A stretch of DNA of 64,000 bases from positions 1-64,000 of the forward strand of contig DLPV01000016.1 of the NCBI GenBank assembly GCA_002477465.1, written 5' to 3'. The position numbers and the translations under genes are program-made. The notes beneath the pieces were generated by a model that had not been told where the DNA came from, did not search any database, and saw only the letters and a list, made by a program, of their open reading frames with translations. Positions 27,842 through 35,943 of the stretch are shown here, one piece after another. The stretch comes from Gammaproteobacteria bacterium UBA7449 (GTDB taxonomy: Bacteria; Pseudomonadota; Gammaproteobacteria; Pseudomonadales; Pseudohongiellaceae). The stretch's first letter is position 1. Every line of letters begins with the position of its first letter.

Positions 27842-28345
27842 TTACTGTAAACGACGCCAGGTGAGAGTGGCAGTAATGCGACCCTCGGGATTCTTTAAAG
27901 ACAGCCTGAGCAAATCACGATCAAATTCGTAGTGGCGAACATTGTCGCCACCGACCCAACGAGGCACCATGGGGGAGCCTTCTACATGGTGCGTAACTAT
28001 ACGCTCTTTGCTATCGATGCTAACTCGTCCCCAATAGGCGAAACCACCTATTACGCGCTCGCCCTCGGGCTGGGATGCCGCCTCTGTCTGGGGTAAATCG
28101 ATAGGCATGCCCAGGCCGGACATGTTGCCAAACTCATCGTAGCTGAGCCGGCCGATGTATTGCATGTCTCTGGCAGGACCCTGCTCGGGAAAAGTGAAGT
28201 AGCTAACTAACTCATAGTCACCGATAAATCGTTCTTCATCAGACATTATCTGGGCAACGCTCACAGGCACGATGACAAGCAGGAACAGCGCGAGAGCAAC
28301 TACCGCGCCAGAATTCTTAAGTGGGCCAGTCACTCCTGCATGCAT
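27842..28345 (-). CDS. Exported lipocalin-like protein
   Basis: A 167-residue protein with a hydrophobic export segment (about 13-31) and the pattern of the bacterial lipocalin-like family: a strand start GDYELVSYF near 41, RLSYDEFGNMSG, GGFAYWGRVSID near 100, THHVEGSPMVPRWVG, and final LTWRRLQ. Such proteins form a small beta-barrel and are usually of unknown function, some binding hydrophobic ligands. GGAGAG precedes the ATG, and the gene begins 14 bases after ggt stops, so they share a transcript. Family assignment is by pattern. Confidence 0.75.
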   Translation of the reverse strand: MHAGVTGPLKNSGAVVALALFLLVIVPVSVAQIMSDEERFIGDYELVSYFTFPEQGPARDMQYIGRLSYDEFGNMSGLGMPIDLPQTEAASQPEGERVIGGFAYWGRVSIDSKERIVTHHVEGSPMVPRWVGGDNVRHYEFDRDLLRLSLKNPEGRITATLTWRRLQ

Positions 28346-28359
28346 ATCAGCTCTCCAAA

Positions 28360-30099
28360 TCAGTAACCGACCGCGCCACCATCGCCGCGACGTGAGTCAG
28401 ACGCGCCCAGAAACAGGTTCTGTTCACGATCGTAGTATACGCCCATTGCTGCACCCTGGGATCCACGTTCACGAATCTGGTGCCCACGGGCCTGAAAGCT
28501 TTCCAGCGTGTCGGCAGAAAGAGAGTTCGATTCTATGCTGGTGACATCAGGCAGCCATTGATGATGAATCCTGCCTGCTTCAATCGCCTGGGCGATATTA
28601 AAGCCATGGTCGATGACATTCAGGATGACCTGCATAGTGGTATTGATAATTGTCTTGCCACCAGGGCTACCGATAGCGAATACAGGCTTGCCGTCTTGCG
28701 CTACGATGGTAGGCGACATACTAGACAGTGGACGCTTTTCTGGTGCCACCAGGTTCGGCGCAGTACCAATTTGGCCCCGCTCATCTGTGACACCTGGCAC
28801 TGCGTTAAAATCTCCCAGCTCGTTATTCAGCAAGTATCCACCGCCATCAACCACAATTGCTGAACCGTAGCCGAATTCCAGCGTGTAGGTCATACTGATC
28901 ATGTTGCCATCTTCATCAACAACAGAGAAGTGTGTGGTCTCCTCTGACTCGTAGGCCTGTGCAAACAGTTCGGGACTGCTCTCTGATTTGCGAGTCATAT
29001 CAATGGACGCACGTAAGTCCGCTGCATAGTCCTTGTCCATCAAGCGATCCAGAGGCATAGATTCGTTAAAATCTGGATCACCCAGATGCTCGGCGCGATC
29101 AGAATAGGCACGACGCATGGTCTCAGTCAGGACGTGCAGATAGTCGGACGAGTTGTGTCCCATGTCCGCAAGGTCGAAACCCTCGAGAATGTTCAGCATT
29201 TGTACGATACCGACACCGCCAGAACTGGGTGGCGGCATACTGACGATTTCATAGCCCCGGTAAGTGCCACGTATGGGTTCACGCTCACGGGCTGCATAAG
29301 CAGCCAGATCCTCTTCGGTAATCAAGCCGCCGATATCTGCCATGAAGCTGGCCAGGCGTTCGGCATTTTCACCTCTATAGAACCCATCAGCACCATTATC
29401 GCGGATCAGCTCAAGGGTATGCGCGAGGTCTGGCTGTACCCAGGTCTCGCCCAGCTCATAGAAAGAGCCGTCGGCCTTAATAAATTTACGCTCTGACGCT
29501 GGATACTGGCGAAAGCGACTGGCGCTGCGCTCAAATCCGGTCTGCAGGGAATAGGTGATTGGAATGCCTTCACGCGCCAGCTCAACTGCGGGCTGAACCA
29601 GATCCTCCCAAGGCAAGGAACCGAGTCGCGAATGCGCGAGGTAGAGCCCGGCTACAGTGCCGGGCACCCCAACGGCCAAAGGGCCGAAGTGGTTGGAATT
29701 GTTAACAACCGCGCCATCCAGGCCCAGATACATGCGCTCGGTGGCGGCCATAGGCGCTTTCTCGCGGAAATCAAAGGTAGTGGCCTCGCCATCGTCACCG
29801 TGATAAACCAGGAAGCCACCGCCGCCGATATTGCCTGCAGATGGCCAGGTTACGGCCAGAGCGAAGGCCGTTGCAACCGCCGCGTCTACCGCATTGCCGC
29901 CCTGCCTGAGAGTCTCCGCGCCCACTTCCGAGGCCAACTTCGAGGCACTGCTCACCATGCCATTCTTGGCGTAGATCGGGGTGCGACCGCCTTCCGCGAA
30001 GGTTTGCGTTACCAGGGAGAGGCTGAATACAAACAGGACTGCTTTTGCGATGACCTGGGAAGTTCGGCCAAAAGCCAGTCTTTGAGCGTTGCTGCGCAT
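28360..30099 (-). CDS. ggt: Gamma-glutamyltransferase
   Basis: A 579-residue periplasmic enzyme that hydrolyses or transfers the gamma-glutamyl group of glutathione and related amides. A signal segment (about 15-35) is followed by the large subunit with R112 in the FREKAP motif that holds the glutamyl carboxylate, then the self-cleavage site before T388 in ETTHFSVVD, which becomes the nucleophile of the small subunit. The lid-binding PLSSMSPT (457-464) and GSPGG motifs are intact, so it should be active. It lies upstream of the lipocalin-like gene and divergent from a dipeptidase lipoprotein. Confidence 0.95.
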   Translation of the reverse strand: MRSNAQRLAFGRTSQVIAKAVLFVFSLSLVTQTFAEGGRTPIYAKNGMVSSASKLASEVGAETLRQGGNAVDAAVATAFALAVTWPSAGNIGGGGFLVYHGDDGEATTFDFREKAPMAATERMYLGLDGAVVNNSNHFGPLAVGVPGTVAGLYLAHSRLGSLPWEDLVQPAVELAREGIPITYSLQTGFERSASRFRQYPASERKFIKADGSFYELGETWVQPDLAHTLELIRDNGADGFYRGENAERLASFMADIGGLITEEDLAAYAAREREPIRGTYRGYEIVSMPPPSSGGVGIVQMLNILEGFDLADMGHNSSDYLHVLTETMRRAYSDRAEHLGDPDFNESMPLDRLMDKDYAADLRASIDMTRKSESSPELFAQAYESEETTHFSVVDEDGNMISMTYTLEFGYGSAIVVDGGGYLLNNELGDFNAVPGVTDERGQIGTAPNLVAPEKRPLSSMSPTIVAQDGKPVFAIGSPGGKTIINTTMQVILNVIDHGFNIAQAIEAGRIHHQWLPDVTSIESNSLSADTLESFQARGHQIRERGSQGAAMGVYYDREQNLFLGASDSRRGDGGAVGY

Positions 30100-30311
30100 A
30101 GTTAACTCTTTAAAATCAATAGTTTATAAAAGTAGAAGCTTAGGAATTTTTGCCTAATAGCGCAGTGTATTCTACCGGGGTAGGCTTGATCAATCTCCCC
30201 ATTGTCAAAGCGTCTGGCGCAATGCTAAGTTCTTCATTCCAGAACCGGAAAAACCTGGATACTGGGCAATCTCAATTCATGCATCACCATTCCTTCGGAC
30301 CCGAGCAAGCT

Positions 30312-31481
30312 ATGTCTATTGTCAGCAGAACTATTGTCTTCGCTTTAACAACAATCTTTCTCCTTGGCTGCAGTGAATCCACCGAAACTGCTGTCAGCCC
30401 TGAGAGTCAGGACCCGATGGAGATTGCCAGAGGCATCCACGAGCGGGTTATCGCGCTCGACACTCACGCAGATATCAACACCGAAAATTTCACCTCCGAA
30501 GTTAACTACACCCAGAATCTCGATACTCAAGTGAACTTGCCAAAAATGTATGAAGGCGGCCTGGATGTCGCTTTCTTCATCGTTTATACCGGTCAGGATG
30601 ATCTGAGTGCAGAAGGTTATCGGGACGCCCATGCTAACGCGATGGATAAATTTAACGCGATCCAACGCCTCGCCGAGGAAATAGCACCGGACCAAATTGA
30701 AATTGCTTATAACTCGGACGATGTCCGCAGAATCATCGCCGACGGCAAGAAAGTAGCCATGATCGGCGTGGAGAACGCCTACCCTATCGGTGGCGACCTA
30801 TCTAATATCGAAAAATTTTATGACCTCGGCGGTCGCTATATGTCGCTGGCACATAATGGTCACAACCAGCTTTCGGACTCCAATACCGGAGAGAGCGATG
30901 GCGTGTACTGGCATGGCGGCCTCAGCGAGTTAGGCCGATTTGCCATCAAGGAAATGAATCGCCTGGGTATGATGATCGACATTTCTCACCCATCCAAAGA
31001 TTCCATCATGCAAACCCTCGAGCTCAGCCGTGCACCCGTTATAGCCTCACACTCATCCGCGCGGGCGCTGACTAACCACTCGCGCAATCTGGATGACGAA
31101 ATGTTGCTGGCTCTGAAAGAGAACGGCGGCGTTGTACAAACAGTAGCATTTGGGACTTATGTGAGCGAGCTGAGACGAGCGCATTGGGCCTCAGGTGCCA
31201 GCTTCGCCGATGCGCCGCCGGCAACCGTATCCGATTTCGTTGATCACATCGAGTATATGATTGATCTGATAGGCATTGAACATGTGGGAATCAGTTCAGA
31301 CTTCGATGGCGGTGGCGGCTTGTCAGGCTGGAACGATGCCTCAGAGACCTTTAACGTCACCGCAGAATTAGTGCGTCGTGGCTATAACGAGGAACAGATC
31401 GCCATGATGTGGTCCGGCAATCTGCTTAGGGTATTGGACGATGTACAGCGCATTGCGCAGGAAATACAAAACGAGGCCTGA
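30312..31481 (+). CDS. Membrane dipeptidase (M19) lipoprotein
   Basis: A 389-residue zinc dipeptidase of the renal dipeptidase family. The N-terminus MSIVSRTIVFALTTIFLLGC is a lipoprotein signal with lipobox LLGC. The metal site begins with LDTHADINTENF (HxD), followed by GVENAYPIG (bridging Glu), SLAHNGHNQ, DISHPS and ASHSSARAL, and the aspartate in GISSDFDGGG. The open frame extends 54 codons further upstream but that part is not a signal sequence, so I chose 30312; its ribosome site is weak. It should release amino acids from dipeptides in the periplasm, complementing the divergent gamma-glutamyltransferase. Confidence 0.9.
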   Translation: MSIVSRTIVFALTTIFLLGCSESTETAVSPESQDPMEIARGIHERVIALDTHADINTENFTSEVNYTQNLDTQVNLPKMYEGGLDVAFFIVYTGQDDLSAEGYRDAHANAMDKFNAIQRLAEEIAPDQIEIAYNSDDVRRIIADGKKVAMIGVENAYPIGGDLSNIEKFYDLGGRYMSLAHNGHNQLSDSNTGESDGVYWHGGLSELGRFAIKEMNRLGMMIDISHPSKDSIMQTLELSRAPVIASHSSARALTNHSRNLDDEMLLALKENGGVVQTVAFGTYVSELRRAHWASGASFADAPPATVSDFVDHIEYMIDLIGIEHVGISSDFDGGGGLSGWNDASETFNVTAELVRRGYNEEQIAMMWSGNLLRVLDDVQRIAQEIQNEA

Positions 31482-31651
31482 GCCTGCGATATTAAAAGCT
31501 GCAAAACCATAAACAAATGCAAATAGTAGGCGTTTAGGATCAAGGCTAGAACAAAAGCAAAAAGTCAGGCAGCCGAATGAGTGGATTACCTGACCCGAAC
31601 TCACAGGTCGAATTTGCAGTGGTTCGACAGCAATAATCGCGGCAGGGGGGG

Positions 31652-31840
31652 ATGGTGGAATTAAATCCGCTAAACAGCCCTTTATTCGATTCCAATGGTT
31701 TGATTAGCAATCAAATTGACGCCAAGCTAGTTGGCGCCTTTTCAGGTAACAATGCAGAGGCATTTGTAGGTGGTTTTGATTTACTGGATACCCATAATCC
31801 GGGCAATGTGAGCGAAGGGCTCTATACAATAGAGCGTTAA
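31652..31840 (+). pseudogene. C-terminal remnant of a transferrin-binding-protein-like barrel
   Basis: A 62-codon open frame ends a gene-less stretch. Its middle part, KLVGAFSGNNAEAFVGGFDL, resembles the last strands of TbpB-like and Slam-dependent surface lipoprotein barrels, which typically read GxFxGxNAEExGGxF. There is no signal peptide, a stop lies six codons before the ATG in frame, and no matching upstream part is seen, so it is likely a leftover of a deleted gene. It is followed by a terminator. A free small protein is the alternative. Confidence 0.4.
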
Positions 31841-31859
31841 TACAATAAAACATTAACGG

Positions 31860-31888
31860 TAAGGGCAGCCCACGGTGCCGCCCTTTTA
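31860..31888 (+). terminator. Intrinsic terminator
   Basis: AAGGGCAGC (31861-31869) pairs with GCCGCCCTT (31877-31885) with one A-C mismatch, and the stem ends in TTTT. It follows the TbpB-like remnant directly, which suggests that the ancestral gene once ended here. The rest of 31889-32124 is upstream region of the nitroreductase gene with no clear element. Confidence 0.75.
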
Positions 31889-32124
31889 GAAAGCGTTTCC
31901 CCTCCTTCTTGAGCCCCGAATAAGCTCAAAATATGTGACTCTTCGTTGCAGGTCATTAGAAGTCTCTCCATAATCATTGATATGCAGCACTTGGGTTAAA
32001 CTCTCAGCTAATCGCGATAGCATCTAACCTCGCCAAGGTCTAAAGTAAATGCTATTGCTAGCTTAGATACTCGTCCATCGCATTACAGCGGGCAAATGTA
32101 GAGCAAAGAGAAACAGGATTAAAA

Positions 32125-32805
32125 ATGGGCAATGACAAAATAAAAACTCAACCTCTTGCATTCAATTCCCAAGCCAAGGATGAGATGCTGGAATCAGCCA
32201 GCAACTTTTACAACATGGTGCGCTCGCGAAGGACGGTAAGGGAATTCTCCGACAAGCCGGTACCCAAAGAGATTATCGAAAACTGCCTGCGAGCTGCCGG
32301 CACTGCACCCAGTGGCGCCAACCATCAGCCCTGGCATTTTGCGGTAATCAGCGACCCCGAACTGAAATACAAAATTCGAGAAGGTGCCGAAGAGGAAGAA
32401 AGGGAGTTTTATGAGTCAAGAGCGCCGCAGGAATGGCTCAACGCCCTCGCCCCATTAGGTACCGATGCCAACAAACCGTTCCTCGAGATCGCTCCATACC
32501 TTATTGTGATCTTCGGTGAAAAATTCAGTTTCGATATCGAGGGTAACAAGCAAAAAAATTACTATGTCAGTGAGTCTGTAGGCATTGCCACCGGCATCCT
32601 GATTACCGCCTTACACAATGCCGGGCTGGCAACCCTGACCCACACGCCAGCACCGATGAAGTTCCTCAACGAACTGGTTGGAAGGCCCGCCACAGAAAAG
32701 CCCTATATGATTCTGGTTACCGGATATCCGGCAGAGAATGCCGAGGTACCTGCTATCACCCGGAAATCTCTGGGAGAAATCGCCAGCTTTAAGGGTGATG
32801 ACTAA
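32125..32805 (+). CDS. Nitroreductase-family, iodotyrosine-deiodinase-like flavoprotein
   Basis: A 226-residue FMN enzyme. SRRTVREF (34-41) and APSGANHQPW (61-70) are the FMN-binding blocks of the family. An acidic lid with E92 and Y96 is followed by K117 in KPFLEIAP. In human iodotyrosine deiodinase the substrate-holding triad is E157, Y161 and K182, with exactly the same spacing of 4 and 21 residues, so reductive removal of halogen from a halotyrosine-like substrate is likely. No signal peptide, so cytoplasmic. It is a single gene that ends at a bidirectional terminator. Confidence 0.85.
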   Translation: MGNDKIKTQPLAFNSQAKDEMLESASNFYNMVRSRRTVREFSDKPVPKEIIENCLRAAGTAPSGANHQPWHFAVISDPELKYKIREGAEEEEREFYESRAPQEWLNALAPLGTDANKPFLEIAPYLIVIFGEKFSFDIEGNKQKNYYVSESVGIATGILITALHNAGLATLTHTPAPMKFLNELVGRPATEKPYMILVTGYPAENAEVPAITRKSLGEIASFKGDD

Positions 32806-32948
32806 AGCCGCAGTACTGGGGAATCGGCGCATAACATCTTGATTCAGTCGGGATCCATGTCTTATTGAGAAATTTCCTAATCTGATAAGGTTAATGATTT
32901 GCCTTGCCGGGTTCTCACCCCGCAGCTTCGTACTGGTATAGTCGGCAC

Positions 32949-32986
32949 AAAAAAGCCCGGATACTTTTCAGTGTCCGGGCTTTTTT
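32949..32986. terminator. Bidirectional terminator between convergent genes
   Basis: AAAAAAGCCCGGATAC pairs with GTGTCCGGGCTTTTTT with one mismatch and a short loop. A-rich and T-rich flanks allow it to stop transcripts from both sides, the nitroreductase from the left and the secreted pair from the right. Confidence 0.9.
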
Positions 32987-32999
32987 AGGCTAGCACAGT

Positions 33000-33821
33000 C
33001 TATTGCGGTGGATTACCGATTGGTGTGCCTGCCTTTCGATATTCGCCGTACAGGTATTCTTCAGCGAACTCTGCACACTTGAATTCCAACAGCTGATAGT
33101 TTTCCGCCACATGACGGTAGAGTGGGAGGCTCACAGTCCAGGGCTGCGTGAAGGTATTGGGATCGGTAATGGTTGCCTCATACTGTATGTGATTGGGTCC
33201 CATCGGCGTATAGCGTTCCTCTACCACCATTTCCCAACTATGGTGGTTACCAGCACGGTCAAACCAGGTGTCCGGCATCTGGCCAGTCACTGTCACTACC
33301 AGGGTATCGCCATCCCAGCTCGCGTTAGAGTGGCCCATCCAAGCATCAACCTGCGATTGAATCCCGGGCTGATCCACATAGAGAATGCGGTTCGCTTCGG
33401 CAAACTCGTAAGCAATTAGGATTACATCGGTAGACTGCACAATCTGAAACGGGAATGGCAGGTAATTCGCCCGTGGCACGCCAGGCATATAGCACTTCGT
33501 CAACGGGTCATTGTCGATTGCATTGATGCGGTTTTCATCGCGTTGACGCAGCGCGGTTACGGTGTAGGGAATACTTCCGCCTTCCACAATACCCTGACTG
33601 CCTGGGATCGCTGATAGCGCACCCATCTTGTCGGGGTGTGGGCCGTAGGCCGCCGCGTGGGGCTCTACATCGTAGTGCGCCTTAGTCATGGCCTGCCAGA
33701 TTCCGCTGAAATCCGGCTTGCCCGAAGGTGTGCGTGGAAACTCATCCAGTTGAGCCGTCGCATTTGCTGCGAACAGACTGACCATCAACACACCCATCAA
33801 TTTCTGTTTGAAATATTTCAT
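33000..33821 (-). CDS. Secreted 'PDxSGIW' family protein 1
   Basis: A 273-residue exported protein (signal peptide to about ATA, residue 23). After it comes the start motif GKPDFSGIW near 34-42, then PLTKCYMPGVPR near 105, a WDGDTLVVTVTG strand near 170 and a terminal EERYTPMG...ITDP...PWTVSLPL stretch. This order is shared by many secreted proteins of marine bacteria and acidobacteria whose function is unknown. No catalytic motif can be named. It lies 37 bases after a longer relative on the same strand, so they form an operon. Confidence 0.7.
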   Translation of the reverse strand: MKYFKQKLMGVLMVSLFAANATAQLDEFPRTPSGKPDFSGIWQAMTKAHYDVEPHAAAYGPHPDKMGALSAIPGSQGIVEGGSIPYTVTALRQRDENRINAIDNDPLTKCYMPGVPRANYLPFPFQIVQSTDVILIAYEFAEANRILYVDQPGIQSQVDAWMGHSNASWDGDTLVVTVTGQMPDTWFDRAGNHHSWEMVVEERYTPMGPNHIQYEATITDPNTFTQPWTVSLPLYRHVAENYQLLEFKCAEFAEEYLYGEYRKAGTPIGNPPQ

Positions 33822-33858
33822 TGCTAACCCTTAATTCTATAATACCAAGTTAATTCGA

Positions 33859-34902
33859 TTAGTTGCCTTCTTCAGACTCGCGCTGCTCTGTCATGCGCTC
33901 GCCCCGAAGAATATTCACCATGCCATAGTTACCTTCATGACAGGCGTACTCATAGATCTGCCCTGCCACCTTGGTCATGGGCACGATCGCCGTAATCTTA
34001 TCGGTAAATGTCGAGGGATCATCGATTGTAAATTCGTAATCTACGGTATCGTAAGCAGTGCGTGTAAAGCGCTCAGTTAGCACCATATCGTAATTGGCAC
34101 CGGTACTGGCGAAAGTCTGACGATCGCCGTTAAAGTTTCTGGTTTCCACCACCAGAGTATCACCGTCCCACCAACCGCGGGAATCGCCGGACCACATGCG
34201 AATATCATCATCCAGCGACGGCTTATCACCCATTTGGACGATGCGAGCATCATGAATCATCTCTGTGAAAATTACTGCGGTATCACGATTCTGAATGATC
34301 TGCATATTGTTGTTATACAGACTGGGTACAAAGGGTGGGCCCGAGTTGAAGCCTACGATGCAGCGCTCTGACAGGCCGCGATCCTCTGGACCGTCTTTGG
34401 CGATGCCACCCACGGTATAACGAACAGGCCGTGTGCCAGGAATGTCGGGACCCAGCCCACCGTAGGCACGCGGCGCGCCTTCCACAGCCTCTGGGACGCG
34501 GCCATTTTCCGGGTAGACAATGTGAGAAGTACGCACGGTATCGCCGATACCCGCTGATTCTATCCAGAAATCATTGTAACCACCGGGGTTATTGGAAACG
34601 GGAGGTGCATCTGGATCGACTACTCTCGCTGCGGCAGCAGCTTCTGCCGCTTCTCTTTGAGCCTCCTGTCTCGCGATCGCTGCCTGGATTTGTTCCTGAG
34701 TCAGGAATTCCTGGGTGCCATAGCGGGTAGGTCGCTGCATCGGCGTATTAGAGCTAAAGTTCCAGACGCCCTGAAGATCAGGTTGTCCCCATTCGGTGCG
34801 CGGCACGTCATAGCCTGTCTGGGCCTGCACAGAAAGAGCCAGCAGCGAGCTGCAGGCTATTAATATTAGGGAAGAAATTGATCGCTTATTTTCAATAAAC
34901 AT
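33859..34902 (-). CDS. Secreted 'PDxxGxW' family protein 2
   Basis: A 347-residue exported relative of the next gene, with signal peptide to about SVQA (residue 27). GQPDLQGVW (near 39-47), CIVGFNSGPP (in the place of the CxPxGxPR motif), WWDGDTLVVETRNF and LTERFTR...FTIDDPSTF follow in the same order. An insertion rich in Ala, Glu and Arg (about 70-95) is probably a helix. It is the first gene of the pair. Function unknown; the tandem arrangement suggests that the two act together or on related ligands. Confidence 0.7.
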   Translation of the reverse strand: MFIENKRSISSLILIACSSLLALSVQAQTGYDVPRTEWGQPDLQGVWNFSSNTPMQRPTRYGTQEFLTQEQIQAAIARQEAQREAAEAAAAARVVDPDAPPVSNNPGGYNDFWIESAGIGDTVRTSHIVYPENGRVPEAVEGAPRAYGGLGPDIPGTRPVRYTVGGIAKDGPEDRGLSERCIVGFNSGPPFVPSLYNNNMQIIQNRDTAVIFTEMIHDARIVQMGDKPSLDDDIRMWSGDSRGWWDGDTLVVETRNFNGDRQTFASTGANYDMVLTERFTRTAYDTVDYEFTIDDPSTFTDKITAIVPMTKVAGQIYEYACHEGNYGMVNILRGERMTEQRESEEGN

Positions 34903-35057
34903 AATGTCACCAATGGCTATCAGAGCAGAACGCGTAACTTAGTAGTTTGCTTACTATTAATCAATAGATTGGCGTTGGTTCTGTCGTCTCTGGCCGCACT
35001 TTGGCCGCACTTTGACCGAGCGTCTGGTAACAAGCCTGCTATCCCAATTCTGCAGGC

Positions 35058-35924
35058 TTAGCGACGGGTATACCGCGTCAACAGGCTAGAGGTATCCCAT
35101 CGCCCACCACTCATCTGCTGAACGTCTTCATAAAACCCGTCAACCATTGCGGCTACTGGCAATTCCGCGCCATTTTTGGCGGCCTCAGCCAGGGCGATCC
35201 CCAGATCCTTGCGCATCCAGTCCACCGCAAAGCCAAATTCATATTGATCCTTCAGCATAGTCCGGTAGCGGTTTTCCATTTGCCAGGAGCCGGCGGCACC
35301 TTTTGAGATAGTCTCGATCAGGGCCTCGCCGTCCAATCCCGCTTTCATGGCGAAATTAAGCCCCTCAGTAAGTCCCTGAACCACACCGGCAATGCAAATC
35401 TGGTTCACCATCTTCGCCAATTGGCCATTTCCAGCCGGGCCCAGCAGCTTACTGAATCGGGAATAGCTATCGATAACGGGCTTGGCAGCAATATAGCTTG
35501 CCTCCTCACCGCCAATCATGACAGTGAGCGCGCCGTTTTCAGCACCGGCCTGGCCGCCGGATACCGGTGCATCAAGAAACTGTTTGTTCTGGGCTCTCGC
35601 AGCTGAATCCAACTCCCGTGCCAGCTCGGCTGAAGCCGTGGTGTGATCGATCAGAATAGCGCCTTCTTTCATGGCCGCTAGCGCTCCGTCGTTTCCGAGC
35701 ACGACCTGACGCACGTCGTCATCGTTACCAACGCAAACCAGCACCACGTCACAATCTCCGGCTGCTGCTGCTGGAGTAAGTGCCATGTCGCCCCCATAGC
35801 CCTGACACCATTGCTCAGCCTTCGCTGCCGTGCGGTTATAGACGCAGACCTCTATCCCGGCTTGCTTTACATGACCCGCCATGGGATAGCCCATAACACC
35901 GAGTCCAATAAATGCGACCTTCAT
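35058..35924 (-). CDS. 3-hydroxyisobutyrate dehydrogenase-family reductase
   Basis: A 288-residue NAD(P)-dependent beta-hydroxyacid dehydrogenase. The Rossmann start IGLGVMGYPMAGH (6-18), the substrate motif DAPVSGGQAGAENG near 118, and the catalytic lysine in GNGQLAKMVNQ near 170 are complete. Relatives are tartronate semialdehyde reductase, which acts after glyoxylate carboligase, and 3-hydroxyisobutyrate dehydrogenase; the sequence does not decide. AAGGAG precedes the ATG. It begins 19 bases after the stop of an exported amidohydrolase, so they are likely one transcript. A link to glyoxylate use is possible but unproven. Confidence 0.85.
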   Translation of the reverse strand: MKVAFIGLGVMGYPMAGHVKQAGIEVCVYNRTAAKAEQWCQGYGGDMALTPAAAAGDCDVVLVCVGNDDDVRQVVLGNDGALAAMKEGAILIDHTTASAELARELDSAARAQNKQFLDAPVSGGQAGAENGALTVMIGGEEASYIAAKPVIDSYSRFSKLLGPAGNGQLAKMVNQICIAGVVQGLTEGLNFAMKAGLDGEALIETISKGAAGSWQMENRYRTMLKDQYEFGFAVDWMRKDLGIALAEAAKNGAELPVAAMVDGFYEDVQQMSGGRWDTSSLLTRYTRR

Positions 35925-35943
35925 GTCGACTCCTTAATCTGTG

